Source: G965215055 sp965242685
GTDB lineage: Bacteria; Pseudomonadota; Gammaproteobacteria; UBA4575
Assembly (NCBI GenBank): GCA_965242685.1
Contig: OZ251487.1
Coordinates: 558,001-622,000, forward strand
Reading direction: 5' to 3'
Length of the DNA: 64,000 bases
Made by a program: the position numbers and the translations under genes. Below the pieces are notes generated by a model. The model had not been told where the DNA came from. It did no database searches and saw only the letters and a list, made by a program, of their open reading frames with translations. Below are positions 35,311-45,515 of this stretch, one piece after another; the stretch's first letter is position 1, and each line of letters begins with the position of its first letter.

Positions 35311-36543
35311 ATGTTGAAAAGCGAGGTATTAAAACTCATTGGGCAAGGCGAGGGCGCCAAGCTTGAGTTTAAGCGCGATGACGAGCATTCGAAACAACTT
35401 GTCAAAGTGCTTGCCAAAGCGATTGTCGCCTTTGCCAATATGAATGGCGGTAAGATTCTGCTCGGTGTCGAGGATGACGGCAAGGTTAGCGGCATCCAAC
35501 GGGGCAATCTTCAGGAGTGGCTTATGGATACGGTCATCGGCAGATATGTTCATCCATTTATATTGCCGGATTACGAAGAGGTCGACGTTGAAGGAAAGCG
35601 GGTGGCCGTTGTAACCGTTCCTCAAGGTACCAGCAAGCCATACTTTCTCAAAGATAAGGATCGCGAAGATGTTTATGTTCGGTATGGAAATGTTTGCAAG
35701 TTGGCGGGGCTTGAACAACTGGCCCGGTTGCTTGATTCGGGAGGTTTGTTAGCCGCAGAGACGTTTCCCGTACATGGTTCCTCTATCGAGGATTTGGATG
35801 AGCGGCGTTATGTCGAGTATTTTGAGAGGGTGCTAAAAGACCCCGAGGCAAAAGACTGGGGAAAGGAAGACTGGCAGCAAATATTATTTAATCAAAGTTT
35901 TCTTGTAGGGGACGATGCCGCCTCATCGGTTTGTAGTTATTTTGCTTATGCGCTGTTTGCCAAGCGGCCCGGATTGAGGCTGCCGAAGGCTGAGGCACGT
36001 ATCACGATATACCCTGGCGAAGATAAGGATTACCATAGCGATTATGACGAAGTCCTGGACGCGCCTTTTGTTGGGTTTCGCGGCGAGAACTATCCCACGA
36101 GTCAGGCTATCGAGCCTACCTTGCATGAAAGGTTGATCGCAGCTATTAAGCGGCATTTCAGCAAAGAGGAATTGCAGGGAACGGCGCGGCGACGATTCTG
36201 GGACTATCCTCCTAAAGTCGTCAGGGAATTGATAATCAATGCACTCGTGCACAGGGACTGGACAAAGAGTAACTATGTGCGCGTAACCGTTTATAGCAAT
36301 CGCCTGGAAGTTACCAGCCCCGGCGGGCTGCCTAACGGACTGACCATAGAAAAGATCAAGAGCGGTGCGCAAGTGTCACGCAATCCACAGTGCGTGAGAA
36401 TTTTCAGAAATTATGAGTATTTGGAAGATGAGGGCATGGGTATACGGCGCAAGGTTATCCCGTTGATGCGTGAACATAATGGCACAGAGCCGGAGTTTGA
36501 GGACTCTGAACATCATTTCAAAGTGACGCTGTGGAAGAAATAG
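35311..36543 (+). CDS. AlbA_2/Schlafen-type ATP-binding protein
   Basis: 410 aa, COG2865-like. The N-terminal AlbA_2 domain (about 10-130) has EGAKLEFKRDD and AIVAFANMNGGKILLGVEDD, characteristic of the Schlafen/AlbA fold that binds nucleic acid. The C-terminal part has the HATPase_c_4 pattern: ELIINALVHRDWTKSN, VTSPGGLPNGLT and YLEDEGMGIRR. It starts 2 nt after the ATPase gene and its end overlaps the helicase gene by 13 nt, so all four + strand genes are tightly coupled. Homologues are often called transcriptional regulators; in this setting a nucleic-acid sensor is equally possible. Confidence 0.85.
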   Translation: MLKSEVLKLIGQGEGAKLEFKRDDEHSKQLVKVLAKAIVAFANMNGGKILLGVEDDGKVSGIQRGNLQEWLMDTVIGRYVHPFILPDYEEVDVEGKRVAVVTVPQGTSKPYFLKDKDREDVYVRYGNVCKLAGLEQLARLLDSGGLLAAETFPVHGSSIEDLDERRYVEYFERVLKDPEAKDWGKEDWQQILFNQSFLVGDDAASSVCSYFAYALFAKRPGLRLPKAEARITIYPGEDKDYHSDYDEVLDAPFVGFRGENYPTSQAIEPTLHERLIAAIKRHFSKEELQGTARRRFWDYPPKVVRELIINALVHRDWTKSNYVRVTVYSNRLEVTSPGGLPNGLTIEKIKSGAQVSRNPQCVRIFRNYEYLEDEGMGIRRKVIPLMREHNGTEPEFEDSEHHFKVTLWKK

Positions 36544-39329
36544 ACCATCTCATCATCAATTCTCCCTACGAGAAACCTAAGGAGCATTGGTTTTATAAGG
36601 TTGAGACTAAAAGATTCAAGAAGGAAGAAGGACGACGGCGGGCGGGGTATCTGATAGCGACGCCCGGTTTGAAGGGGCGGGGGCATGACGACCCGGGCAG
36701 GTTCGTGGAGATTCCGCTCGTCAATAAGATTCGCGGCTGCGTCGATGCCTGGCGCGAGGCGGGTTATCCGGGGGTAAGCGGGATGACCAAACGCCTGTTG
36801 GATTATTGGAACGATCCGGATGAGCGGGACGGCAAGCGGTTTTTCTTCTGTCAACTGGAGGCGGTGGAGACGCTGATCTGGTTTACCGAGGCGCCCGACA
36901 GCGAGAAGGTCGGGATCGAGATGCCCTCGGATGGCAGTGACTTCTTGCGCCTGTGTGCCAAGATGGCGACCGGCACCGGTAAGACGGTGGTGATGGCGAT
37001 GGTGATCGCCTGGCATATCCTGAACAAGGTGACGGATCGGCGGGACGTGCGTTTTTCCAAGAATATTTTCATCGTGGCGCCCGGTCTGACGGTTAAGAGC
37101 CGCCTGGCGGTGTTACAGCCCGCCGACGCCAATAATTACTACGAGGAATTTGGCATCGTGCCCACAGACCTGATGGACAAGCTGCGGCAGGGCAAGGTAC
37201 GGGTTTGCAACTGGCACGCACTCGGTTGGGAGAGCGAGGAACGGATCGCAAAGAAGAAGGGGGTGGACAAGCGCGGCGCAAAGAGTGACGAGGCGTACAC
37301 CCGCGAAGTGCTTGACGAGATGGCCAATGCCCGCAATATATTGGTGATCAACGACGAGGCGCATCATGCCTGGCGCGTCAATCCCGAGGCAGAGGGGAAG
37401 TATCTGCGACAGAGGGATATGAAGGACAGCGCCGAGGAGGCGACGATCTGGGTGGGCGGATTGGATCGCCTACACAGGACGCGCGGTATTTTGGCCTGCT
37501 ATGATTTTTCGGCGACGCCGTTGGCGCCAACCGGAAAGAAAAGCGTCGAAGAAGCGCTTTTCGGGTGGATCATCAGCGATTTTGGGTTGAATGATGCGAT
37601 TGAATCGGGGTTGGTGAAGACGCCCCGCGTGGTGGTGCGGGACGATGCGCTACCGGACGCCAAGACTTATAAATCGCGCCTTTATCACATCTACAGCAAT
37701 CCCAAGGTGAAGGATGACCTGAATCGCAAGGCAAGCCCCGAGGAACCGTTGCCGTCTTTGGTGCTCAATGCGTATTGTCTGCTTGGGTATGACTGGAAGG
37801 AGACCGCCCGGGACTGGAAAGATGAAAAGGGTGGGCCGCCGCCTGTGATGATCACCGTCGCCAACCGTACCGAGACCGCCGCCAGGATCAAGTACGCGCT
37901 GGAACGAAATCAGATATGGGTAGAGGAATTGTGTGATCCGGAACGCATTCTGCACATCGACTCCAAGGTGCTGGCGGAGGCCGAGACGGCGGATGAGGCG
38001 GTGGCGTTGAATGGGAATGGGAATGGCGGAGGAGGGGAAACCCGTAGTAAAAAGCCCACCAAGGCGGCAAGGGCGGAGCAGTTACGCAGGCAGGTGGATA
38101 CGGTTGGCAAGCCCGGGGCGCCCGGGGAGCAGATCCAAAAGGTTATTTCGGTGGGGATGCTTTCCGAAGGCTGGGACGCCAAGAACGTTACCCACATTAT
38201 GGGCTTGCGTGCCTTTACCAGTCAGTTGTTGTGCGAGCAGGTGGTGGGCAGGGGGCTGCGAAGGATGTCTTATGAGGTGGATGAAAGTAGCGGCTTGTTT
38301 GCGCCGGAATATGTCAATGTCTTCGGTGTGCCGTTCAGTTTTTTGCCGCATGAGGATAGTGGCAGTACACCGGCGCCCACCTTACCGAAGACGCGTATTT
38401 ATGCCGATCCCGACAAGGGCAAGTTTGAGATCCGCTGGCCGAACGTCATCCATATCGAGCATACCTATCGCCCGCGCCTTTTTGTGGATTGGAAGAAGGT
38501 AGAAACGTTGGAGCTGGAGGCCGGTAATACGCCCAGCATTGCGGAATTGGCGGATGTCATTGCAGGGAAGCCCGATGTTACGAAGGTCAAAGACATAGAC
38601 CTGAGTAAATTGATACGAGGACAACGATTGCAGGAAGTTGTCTTCAAGATGGCGCGGGAGACTTATGAGCGGATGAAGCCGGACTGGAAGGGCGGCAAGG
38701 AGTTTTTGTTGGCGCAACTCGTTGGGCTGACCGAGGAATTTATCCATTCCGACCGTATCGTTATCCATCCGGAACTTTTTAATCGGGATGATTTGCGGCG
38801 GCGTGTGATGCTGATCTTGCACATGAGCGAGGTCTTGAATCACCTGTGGCAGGCGATTCGGTTTGAGAATACCGAGAGGCTGAAGCCGGTTTTTGACCAG
38901 CGTCCGTTCCGTGCCACCGGCGACATGCGTGCCTGGTATACCGGCAAGCCCTGTGAATATACGCGGCGGTCGCATATCAATCTCTGTGTCTGTGACAGCA
39001 CTTGGGAATCGTCCGAGGCCTTTGAGCTTGACCGTAACCCGGCGGTGGACGCCTGGGTGAAAAACGATCATCTGGGGTTTGAGGTTCTCTATATCTACAA
39101 TGGCGTCGTGAAGAAGTATCGGCCCGATTTTATTATCCGCCTGAAGTCGGGTGAGTTTCTGGTACTGGAGACCAAAGGGCAGGAAACGCAACAGGACAAG
39201 GCCAAGCGCAAGTTTTTGGATGAGTGGGCGCGGGCGGTCAACGGGCAGGGCGGGTTGGGTACGTGGCGCACCGCCGTTTCAAAGGCGCCGGCGGATGTTA
39301 GGGATATTCTTCATCGTTACGGGGACTGA
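36531..39329 (+). CDS. Type III restriction-like DEAH helicase-nuclease
   Basis: 932 aa, resembling the family named BPTD_3080-type restriction endonucleases. SF2 helicase core: Walker A KMATGTGKTVVMA (Lys151), DEAH box VINDEAHHAW (Asp275), motif III-like FSATPLAP, and motif VI in LLCEQVVGRGLRRMSYE. The C-terminal nuclease is PD-(D/E)xK type: YRPDFII with Asp866, then Glu880-Thr-Lys882 in VLETKGQ. Start is a GTG at 36531. With the Mod-like gene it forms the restriction half of the system. Convergent 32-nt overlap with the next gene. Confidence 0.9.
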   Translation: MEEIDHLIINSPYEKPKEHWFYKVETKRFKKEEGRRRAGYLIATPGLKGRGHDDPGRFVEIPLVNKIRGCVDAWREAGYPGVSGMTKRLLDYWNDPDERDGKRFFFCQLEAVETLIWFTEAPDSEKVGIEMPSDGSDFLRLCAKMATGTGKTVVMAMVIAWHILNKVTDRRDVRFSKNIFIVAPGLTVKSRLAVLQPADANNYYEEFGIVPTDLMDKLRQGKVRVCNWHALGWESEERIAKKKGVDKRGAKSDEAYTREVLDEMANARNILVINDEAHHAWRVNPEAEGKYLRQRDMKDSAEEATIWVGGLDRLHRTRGILACYDFSATPLAPTGKKSVEEALFGWIISDFGLNDAIESGLVKTPRVVVRDDALPDAKTYKSRLYHIYSNPKVKDDLNRKASPEEPLPSLVLNAYCLLGYDWKETARDWKDEKGGPPPVMITVANRTETAARIKYALERNQIWVEELCDPERILHIDSKVLAEAETADEAVALNGNGNGGGGETRSKKPTKAARAEQLRRQVDTVGKPGAPGEQIQKVISVGMLSEGWDAKNVTHIMGLRAFTSQLLCEQVVGRGLRRMSYEVDESSGLFAPEYVNVFGVPFSFLPHEDSGSTPAPTLPKTRIYADPDKGKFEIRWPNVIHIEHTYRPRLFVDWKKVETLELEAGNTPSIAELADVIAGKPDVTKVKDIDLSKLIRGQRLQEVVFKMARETYERMKPDWKGGKEFLLAQLVGLTEEFIHSDRIVIHPELFNRDDLRRRVMLILHMSEVLNHLWQAIRFENTERLKPVFDQRPFRATGDMRAWYTGKPCEYTRRSHINLCVCDSTWESSEAFELDRNPAVDAWVKNDHLGFEVLYIYNGVVKKYRPDFIIRLKSGEFLVLETKGQETQQDKAKRKFLDEWARAVNGQGGLGTWRTAVSKAPADVRDILHRYGD

Positions 39330-42300
39330 GGGTTACGCGGCTTATTTTCTCCGTGGCGTATTTTCCCCCGCTGCCTATTTTCCCTGTGGCGTGCTCGGCG
39401 TACTCGTTCAGCCAGCAGAATGTATTGACCAGCTTCATCTGCTCCACCGTGCCGCAAGGGATTTCCAGCAGGTTGGGATTGGCGACTACAACGGCTAGAC
39501 ACTGGGCGCGGGAGACGGCGACATTTAGGCGGTTCTTGCTGTAGAGAAACTCGATGTTGCGCGGCAGGTCTGCGGCGCTGGATGTCACCATAGAGATCAG
39601 GACGATGGGCGCCTCCTGTCCCTGGAATTTGTCGACGGTGCCGACCTTGGCGTTCTCCGGCAGGATGGAGCGCAGATAATTCACCTGCACATTGTAAGGC
39701 GTGACCACCAGGATGTCGTTCTCGGTGATCGGGCGCGTGCCGCCGTCGCGATCGGTGAAGGCCTGCCCAAGCAGGGTTTGGTATTTGGCTTTGATGATCC
39801 GGCCTTCCTCGACGCTCTTTTGCGAACAGCCTTCATGCCGGGCCGGGATCATCGCTATGCCTTCGTTGGGGAGATCAATGCCTTGTAGATTCAGATTACG
39901 CGCGGCGGTGCTTTCGTGGGCGGTCAGGCGGCCATCATAGAAGGCATCGGAAATAAATTGGCAAATGCCGGGGCGCATGCGGTACGTCCGGCCAAGAAAA
40001 ATGCCGCGTTCGGCAGGGATGGTAGAGTGATCGCCAAGTAGGAATTCCAGCACCGATAGTCCGGCCTCGCCCGGATGCGTGCCTTGAATGGGCTGGCCCA
40101 GCTGCATTTGATCGCCCACCAGGATAATGTTTTTAGCGGCGGTGGACATGGCCACGACGTTGGCGGTTGCAACCTGTCCGGCCTCATCGATAAAGAGATA
40201 GTCCAAGCGACCATCAAAATGCGGGTTGGCGAAGGTCCATGCCGTTCCGGCAAACAGATCGGCGCCGAGGTTGATGTTGTCGGTCTTGGTTTCGGGAGTA
40301 ATGAAGCGGCCATTAAAGAAGGTTTCAGCGTTACCGCCACTGGCCTTTTTGATGCCATCGAAGTGCACGCCTTTTTCGGCGGCGACATTTTCCACCTTTT
40401 CCAAGAGGTTGTGGATGGCCTTGTGGGAGTTGGAAGTAACGCCGATCTTTTTGCCGCGTTTGATCAAGTCGACGATGATGTGGCTGCTGGTGTAGGTCTT
40501 ACCGGCCCCCGGCGGGCCTTGAATGAAGAGATAGCTGTTTTCCAGCGCGGCGATGGCTGCCAGCGCATCTGTTTGCAAATCATCGGAGGTGATGATCGCC
40601 TCGCCGGGCGGCTTGTCGTGAATGCGCGGCACACGGCGCGCCAGCAGTTCGGTTGCGGCGCGGGCGGTGTCGGGCGATTGCAATACCTGATCGGCATAGC
40701 GGTAGAGGGCCGCGCGGATGATCTTGCTGTCAATCGGGCCCGGCGGGCCGATGGAGAGGCTTGCCGGCAACGGGTCTTTGTTTGTCCCGCGCCTGATCCT
40801 GACGATGCGGGTATCCTCGTCGATCTCGACGAGGGTGCCGGCGGTCTTCATGGCGGCGACGTCAACGGCCTGTGCGCCGACCTTTAGCTTGTATTCCTGT
40901 GACGGGAAACGGTAGGTATAGATCAGGGAGCGTTTGTCCGGTTCGGGCGCACCGATCTGTTGTAGGCCGCCCAGGCATTCGGTGTCGTCGATTAGCTCGT
41001 CTTCAAACTTGTTTTGACGTTCGAAGCCGCTCCACCATTGCGGCTTGGCTTCCCGGTTGTGAAACTCTAACAGATGGGCCAGCAGATGGGATAGCAGATG
41101 GGATGGGCGTTCATCGTTCGGCGGCGGGTCTTCACCGGTCACGCCCAGACGGGTCTGGTAGTGCTCATATTCGATCTCCCAGTCTTTACGCTGTAGCTGT
41201 TCGTCTTCGGCATCTTCCGGCACGCCCTTAAACCATGCCGTATCTTGAGGCTTGAGGGTCAGCAGCCAATCACGCAGCAGGTGGGTGGAAACGCAGTCTA
41301 CCTCGTTATAACCGGCGATCGCTTGCAGCAATTCATCGGCGCCGGTCTCGCGCCATTCGTTGTAAAAGATGATGCTATCCGCCGCCGTTGCCACCGTATT
41401 GTCTCGTTCGTCCATGTAGAAGGTTTCCAAGTTTTTGATGGAGTAGCCGGGTTCGGAGGTGCGGATGCTCTCGCGCACCACCAGGTACAGGTCGATGAAT
41501 TTTTGATTGCGGAGTAGGTTGTCCAGCCGTTCCTCGCAAACCGCATAGCGGCAGGCCAGCCGTTTCAGCGCGGTCGTTTCATAGTGGTTGTAGTGGTAGA
41601 TGTGGGCGTGCGGGTGCGCGGCCAGATGGTCGGCCAGAAAGCCCATAAAGCGTTGGAAGGTCGCTTTCTCCTGTTCGTGATCGTGTGCCCAGAAGGGTTT
41701 GAAGCGCTTTTCGCCGTGCTTGGAGTAATAGACGCCAAACAGGTATTCCAGGCCGTTCGGGTAGAGTGGATCGCCCTCCATATCGAAGAACAGGTCGCCA
41801 TCATCGGGCACAGGCAGGCGGGCGAAGCCCTTGTTTGACGGGAATGTGTTCGATGGAAATGCGTCGGGCGGGCACGGGATGATCTCGCATTGGTCCTCGC
41901 CCGTGGTGGCTTTGTGATGCTGTAAGACCGCCTGTGCGCGCAGACGCTGGAATACGTCACGGTTTAGGTCGGGGATTTTTTTGTGCGGCGATGTTGCCGC
42001 CAGATCGGCAACGGTGCGGATGCCGGTGTTGCGCAGCTTGTCCATCTGAGCGCGTTGGATATTGGCCACGAGGCTTAAATGGTCGTCTTTTTCCCAGCGC
42101 GCTGTACAGCCATCGCGCCACTGGCAGGCGTTACAATGGCCGCATGGCTCGGGGTAGGAATTGGTAGGCAGGTTTTGAAGATAGCTTTCAAAACGGCCTT
42201 TGGCGCGGCGGTAGTAGTAGAAGAAATCGGCCACCCGGAAGCCGTGTTTTTTGTGGTCGCCCAGAAACAGGTGCATAGTGGCCGGACGCAAGCCCTGTAA

Positions 42301-42773
42301 TGCCGCCAGCAGCTCTGAATACACGCACAGTTGCATGATGTGTTTGGGCGCGGCGGTTCGCGCCAGTTTGGTGTCGAGCACCTCATAGCTAAAATATCGC
42401 CCAAGCCGGAGGATGTGTCGCATTTCATCAGGAAGTCGGCATCGCCCCGCCAAGGGGGGTCAAGGAGTACGGCCTGATAGATGACGTCCGCACCGGATTG
42501 CATGGCATCGTGTGTAAGGGAAGCCCGATCCCGTAAGTTGTGACCTTTGGGGATCTCAATAACGGCTTTGCCTTCGTCCTTCAGGTGTTGGAGATAGGCG
42601 GCCTCGTGCTCCAAGCCTTTCTGCCGCAGTAGTCGGTCGGTCGTACTGGCTTCGGTCTTGTCCATCTTTTCAGTCAGCGCCTTCACGTCAAGAAGGCTGG
42701 CATGGTGACATCCCAAGAAGGTGGTCAAGTCCGAGGGGGAGTAGAGGATCCGATCGTTGCCGTATTGCTGCAT
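39298..42773 (-). pseudogene. RecB-like nuclease/SF1 helicase (TM0106-like), frameshifted
   Basis: Two reading frames together make one protein of about 1158 aa. The N-terminal part starts at ATG 42773 (MQQYGNDRILYSPSDLTTFL) and carries the RecB-type nuclease start up to GDADFLMK; homology then continues in another frame as LGRYFSYEVLDTKLAR. The shift is near 42408-42413 and restoring one base after ACATCC gives DTSxRLGRY. The rest has a Cys cluster (EPCGHCNACQW), an RNase H-like segment (LFFDMEGDPLYPNG), and a Dna2/UPF1-like SF1 helicase: FIQGPPGAGKTYT, FIDEAGQVA and VDKFQGQEAP. Genuine mutation, programmed shift and sequencing error are all possible. Confidence 0.85.
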
Positions 42774-42922
42774 ACTATTTTTTATAAAACGCCATTAGAG
42801 GGAAAGGGGGGGGTGTTTTTATAGAGAGGGGAAGTCGGTTGCGAATAGCAAACCGCAATTACCGGCGGGCTTTTGAGGTGATGGTATCCAGGGGCATAGG
42901 AAAGTTTATTATTTTACGTCAA

Positions 42923-43015
<93 letters not shown>

Positions 43016-43032
43016 ATAGAATTTAGGGTAGC

Positions 43033-43061
43033 AGTATATCGGTAAGAGTATAGCGGATAAA
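43033..43061 (-). promoter_or_regulatory. Putative promoter of tRNA-Ser
   Basis: On the minus strand TATACT (complement of 43033-43038) lies 17 nt before the tRNA 5' end, with TTTATC at 43056-43061 at 17-bp spacing as a weak -35. A second TATACT occurs at 43047-43052. Confidence 0.35.
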
Positions 43062-43185
43062 GGGGCACTACTCGCCGAGATTTTTTTCTGTAGGGCTTCG
43101 TTTTTTCTTGATCGTTTCAAGAGAACCTTGATTTTTGTCTTCGGGGTTCGGTGGTTTTTAGCGGGTTTTAGGTATGATATTTCGG

Positions 43186-43191
43186 TATAAT
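43186..43191 (+). promoter_or_regulatory. -10 element upstream of tRNA-Arg(ACG)
   Basis: A perfect TATAAT lies 13 nt before the tRNA 5' end, the expected distance for a short leader. No good -35 is found at 16-18 bp, so this is a partial prediction. Confidence 0.4.
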
Positions 43192-43204
43192 TGCCACTTC
43201 AGAT

Positions 43205-43281
43205 GCGCCCGTAGCTCAGTTGGATAGAGTGCGTGGCTACGAACCACGAGGTCGGGAGTTCGAATCTCTCCGGGCGCGCCA
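43205..43281 (+). tRNA. tRNA-Arg (anticodon ACG)
   Basis: 77 nt with encoded CCA. Acceptor GCGCCCG pairs with CGGGCGC; anticodon loop CTACGAA (A34 normally converted to inosine by TadA); T-arm GAGTTCGAATCTC. It shares nearly all of its sequence outside the anticodon arm with the tRNA-Arg at 48006. Confidence 0.97.
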
Positions 43282-43365
43282 TCAGATTTGACGCCGTTGT
43301 GTATGGTGACATGAGATGAAGGCGTTGCAAGTCTTAGTTTACAAAGTTTCCGTAGGTCCTTAAAA

Positions 43366-44322
43366 ATGAATATAAAAATAATCAAGAGAAGCGATGCACG
43401 CGAATCCGAGATAACCGCCGAGGCCCTGTATGAGAGCCGCCGCGAGTTCCTGCGAGGGTCGGTCTCCATGGCCGCCATGACGATGATGCCGGCGTTTTCG
43501 ATGTGGCCGGTGGCCGGACGTGCCAAGCTGGATTTTGGCAGTATCGGCGAGAGTGCCTTTTCCACCGGCGAGGAGCTTACATCCATCGATGATGTGACGA
43601 GCTATAACAATTTCTATGAGTTGGGGACGGGTAAGAAAGACCCGAAACGGAACGCGCATCTTCTGAAGGTTACGCCCTGGCACGTTCGGGTCGAGGGTGA
43701 ATGCGACAAGCCGGGGGAATATGCGCTAGAGGATTTTATCGGTTCATCAAGGCTGGAGGAGCGCATCTATCGGTTACGCTGTGTCGAGGCCTGGTCGATG
43801 GTCATCCCCTGGGTGGGGGTGGAGCTAGGTTCCGTTCTCAAGCGTTTTGAGCCTAATTCAAGGGCCAAATACGTGCAGTTTTTTACCATCCATGACCCGG
43901 AAAATCTGCCGGGGCAGAAGCGCCCCATCCTGGAGTGGCCGTATCGTGAGGGGCTGCGTATGGATGAGGCCATGCACCCGCTTGCTATCTTTGCGGTCGG
44001 TCTGTACGGGAAGGAGATGCCAAATCAGAACGGCGCGCCGCTGCGTTTGGTGGTGCCGTGGAAATACGGCTTCAAGAGTATCAAGTCCATCGTCAGGGTG
44101 CGTTTCACCGAGGAGCAGCCGGCGACCACCTGGAATACTTCCGCCCCGCGTGAATATGGGTTTTATTCCAACGTCAATCCGGCAGTGGATCATCCGCGCT
44201 GGAGCCAGAAGCGCGAACGCCGTATCGGTGAGTTTCGAAAACGCGAGACGCTGCCTTTTAACGGCTATGCCGAGGAAGTGGCCGGTTTGTATGGAGATAT
44301 GGATCTCGAGAAGTATTTTTAG
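43366..44322 (+). CDS. msrP: Methionine-sulfoxide reductase catalytic subunit MsrP
   Basis: Periplasmic molybdopterin enzyme that repairs oxidised methionine in envelope proteins. The twin-arginine signal is SRREFLRGSVSMAAMTMMPA (Arg25-Arg26). The Mo-ligating Cys139 lies in YRLRCVEAWSMVIPW, and the C-terminal CPRWSQxxER-type DHPRWSQKRERRIG and ETLPFNGYAEEVAGLY are MsrP hallmarks. 318 aa. Its membrane partner msrQ lies 2.5 kb downstream instead of adjacent, separated by unrelated small genes. Confidence 0.95.
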   Translation: MNIKIIKRSDARESEITAEALYESRREFLRGSVSMAAMTMMPAFSMWPVAGRAKLDFGSIGESAFSTGEELTSIDDVTSYNNFYELGTGKKDPKRNAHLLKVTPWHVRVEGECDKPGEYALEDFIGSSRLEERIYRLRCVEAWSMVIPWVGVELGSVLKRFEPNSRAKYVQFFTIHDPENLPGQKRPILEWPYREGLRMDEAMHPLAIFAVGLYGKEMPNQNGAPLRLVVPWKYGFKSIKSIVRVRFTEEQPATTWNTSAPREYGFYSNVNPAVDHPRWSQKRERRIGEFRKRETLPFNGYAEEVAGLYGDMDLEKYF

Positions 44323-44420
44323 GTTCTTTTCGGTTTTTCTTCTGATCCACGTGGGGTTGTGGATTCGTGTGTTTTCGAGATGATGTAGGAGAAGTGTATG
44401 GTGTATATAGTTGCTAAACG

Positions 44421-44678
44421 TTGTGTATATTTACCAAGTGTCTGACGTGTAGCAATTCGTACCCACTCACACGTACCGATAAACAATTCTGCTCAGACAC
44501 TTGCGAAGGGCGTGCAGGCTATCGGAGACGCAGGGGCTTACCCGTATCCGATGTTGATTTTGAGGCGTACCAGCGCGAGCAAGGCCGTACAGCACATAGA
44601 CGGCGTGAGCGGAAAAACTATCTACCCGTGACGCCGACAGTTCGGCAGAAAGAACAACAACAGGAGAGCGTAGGGTGA
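44421..44678 (+). CDS. Small Cys-motif (zinc-finger-like) protein
   Basis: 85 aa, not recognised. The N-terminus has KCLTCSNSYPL and DKQFCSDTCEGRAGYRRRR, a CxxC...CxxxC pattern like short treble-clef knuckles, followed by a basic, Gln/Arg-rich tail. The start is a TTG at 44421 (no ATG fits the first Cys pair). The following gene starts inside its stop (GTGA), so the two are probably co-translated. First ORF of the insert between msrP and msrQ. Confidence 0.5.
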   Translation: MCIFTKCLTCSNSYPLTRTDKQFCSDTCEGRAGYRRRRGLPVSDVDFEAYQREQGRTAHRRRERKNYLPVTPTVRQKEQQQESVG

Positions 44679-44977
44679 ATGGTTTTATGCAATGGTGTTT
44701 AGGCGCGTTCATTATCAGTATGGTAGGGCTGGGGGTTATGGAGATTTTTGAGCCTGAGGCGGATTTACCCAACAAGTATGATTTTTGTAAGACGGAAGGC
44801 GGGTATTGGCACTGTTCTCATCATCCAATGACGTATGAATATCCAGAAAGGCTTGAATGCGTGGACAAACATTGTGAAGTCAAAATAGACAGGAAAACAG
44901 GCGACAAGTTCAAGTTCATGGAAATACGTTTTGAAAATTGGGAAAAAGAGCGGGGGTATCTACACGTCCATGATTGA
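44675..44977 (+). CDS. Small membrane-anchored protein, unknown
   Basis: 100 aa, not recognised. One N-terminal TM helix (MQWCLGAFIISMVGLGVMEI) followed by a hydrophilic domain with four Cys (YDFCKTEGGYWHCSHH, LECVDKHCEVK), which could form disulfides if exported. GTG start overlapping the previous stop. Confidence 0.5.
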   Translation: MNGFMQWCLGAFIISMVGLGVMEIFEPEADLPNKYDFCKTEGGYWHCSHHPMTYEYPERLECVDKHCEVKIDRKTGDKFKFMEIRFENWEKERGYLHVHD

Positions 44978-45013
44978 CGGGCAACAGCAACAAGGCGATA
45001 ACGATACAGTACA

Positions 45014-45373
45014 TTGAACAGTTACATTATAAACAGCGAAACGAAAAACAAGCTGGTGACATTGGGTTGTGACATTGGCGTGGCGGTGGGCGTGTTACTT
45101 ACTTTGGACAGACACAAAATACCGCCGTTTGACGATGGATTCAGATGCACTTATGGAGAGTTCAAAGAGATGTTGAAACGGGGGTATCTAGTGGAGATAA
45201 GCGTCCCCGATTTAGGGGCAATAATGGACTTGTTTAATCATTACCCAACAGCAAAGTTAGAGGGTATACAGCTTGACTTATTTAATCATGATCCAACAAC
45301 AGAGGCGCAGATAAAAAACAAGGTTATATCGGTTCACAAGACGGACAAGGGGAAGGGGAAAATATACTTTTGA
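45014..45373 (+). CDS. Hypothetical protein
   Basis: 119 aa, not recognised, TTG start at 45014. Mixed alpha/beta composition with two nearly repeated segments, DLFNHYPTAKLEG and DLFNHDPTTEAQI, suggesting an internal duplication. No signal, TM helix or catalytic motif seen. It lies 36 nt after the previous gene in the same direction. Confidence 0.45.
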   Translation: MNSYIINSETKNKLVTLGCDIGVAVGVLLTLDRHKIPPFDDGFRCTYGEFKEMLKRGYLVEISVPDLGAIMDLFNHYPTAKLEGIQLDLFNHDPTTEAQIKNKVISVHKTDKGKGKIYF

Positions 45374-45515
45374 ACGTGTAATAGGAAGGGGTATTGATGG
45401 CGTGTACTTTACAGCGTTGTGCGGGCACTTGCAGGTTTAGAGCTGGTTGAATTTCAATGCCGTTTCGTTTATCTTGAAAAGGTGATGGAAGGGAGCAAAT
45501 ATAGGAGAACAATGA

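Noticed and set aside
40075..40887. 270-codon + strand frame inside the RecB-like helicase gene
   Set aside because: Antisense to Walker A and DEAG motifs of the helicase; composition is that of a shadow frame.
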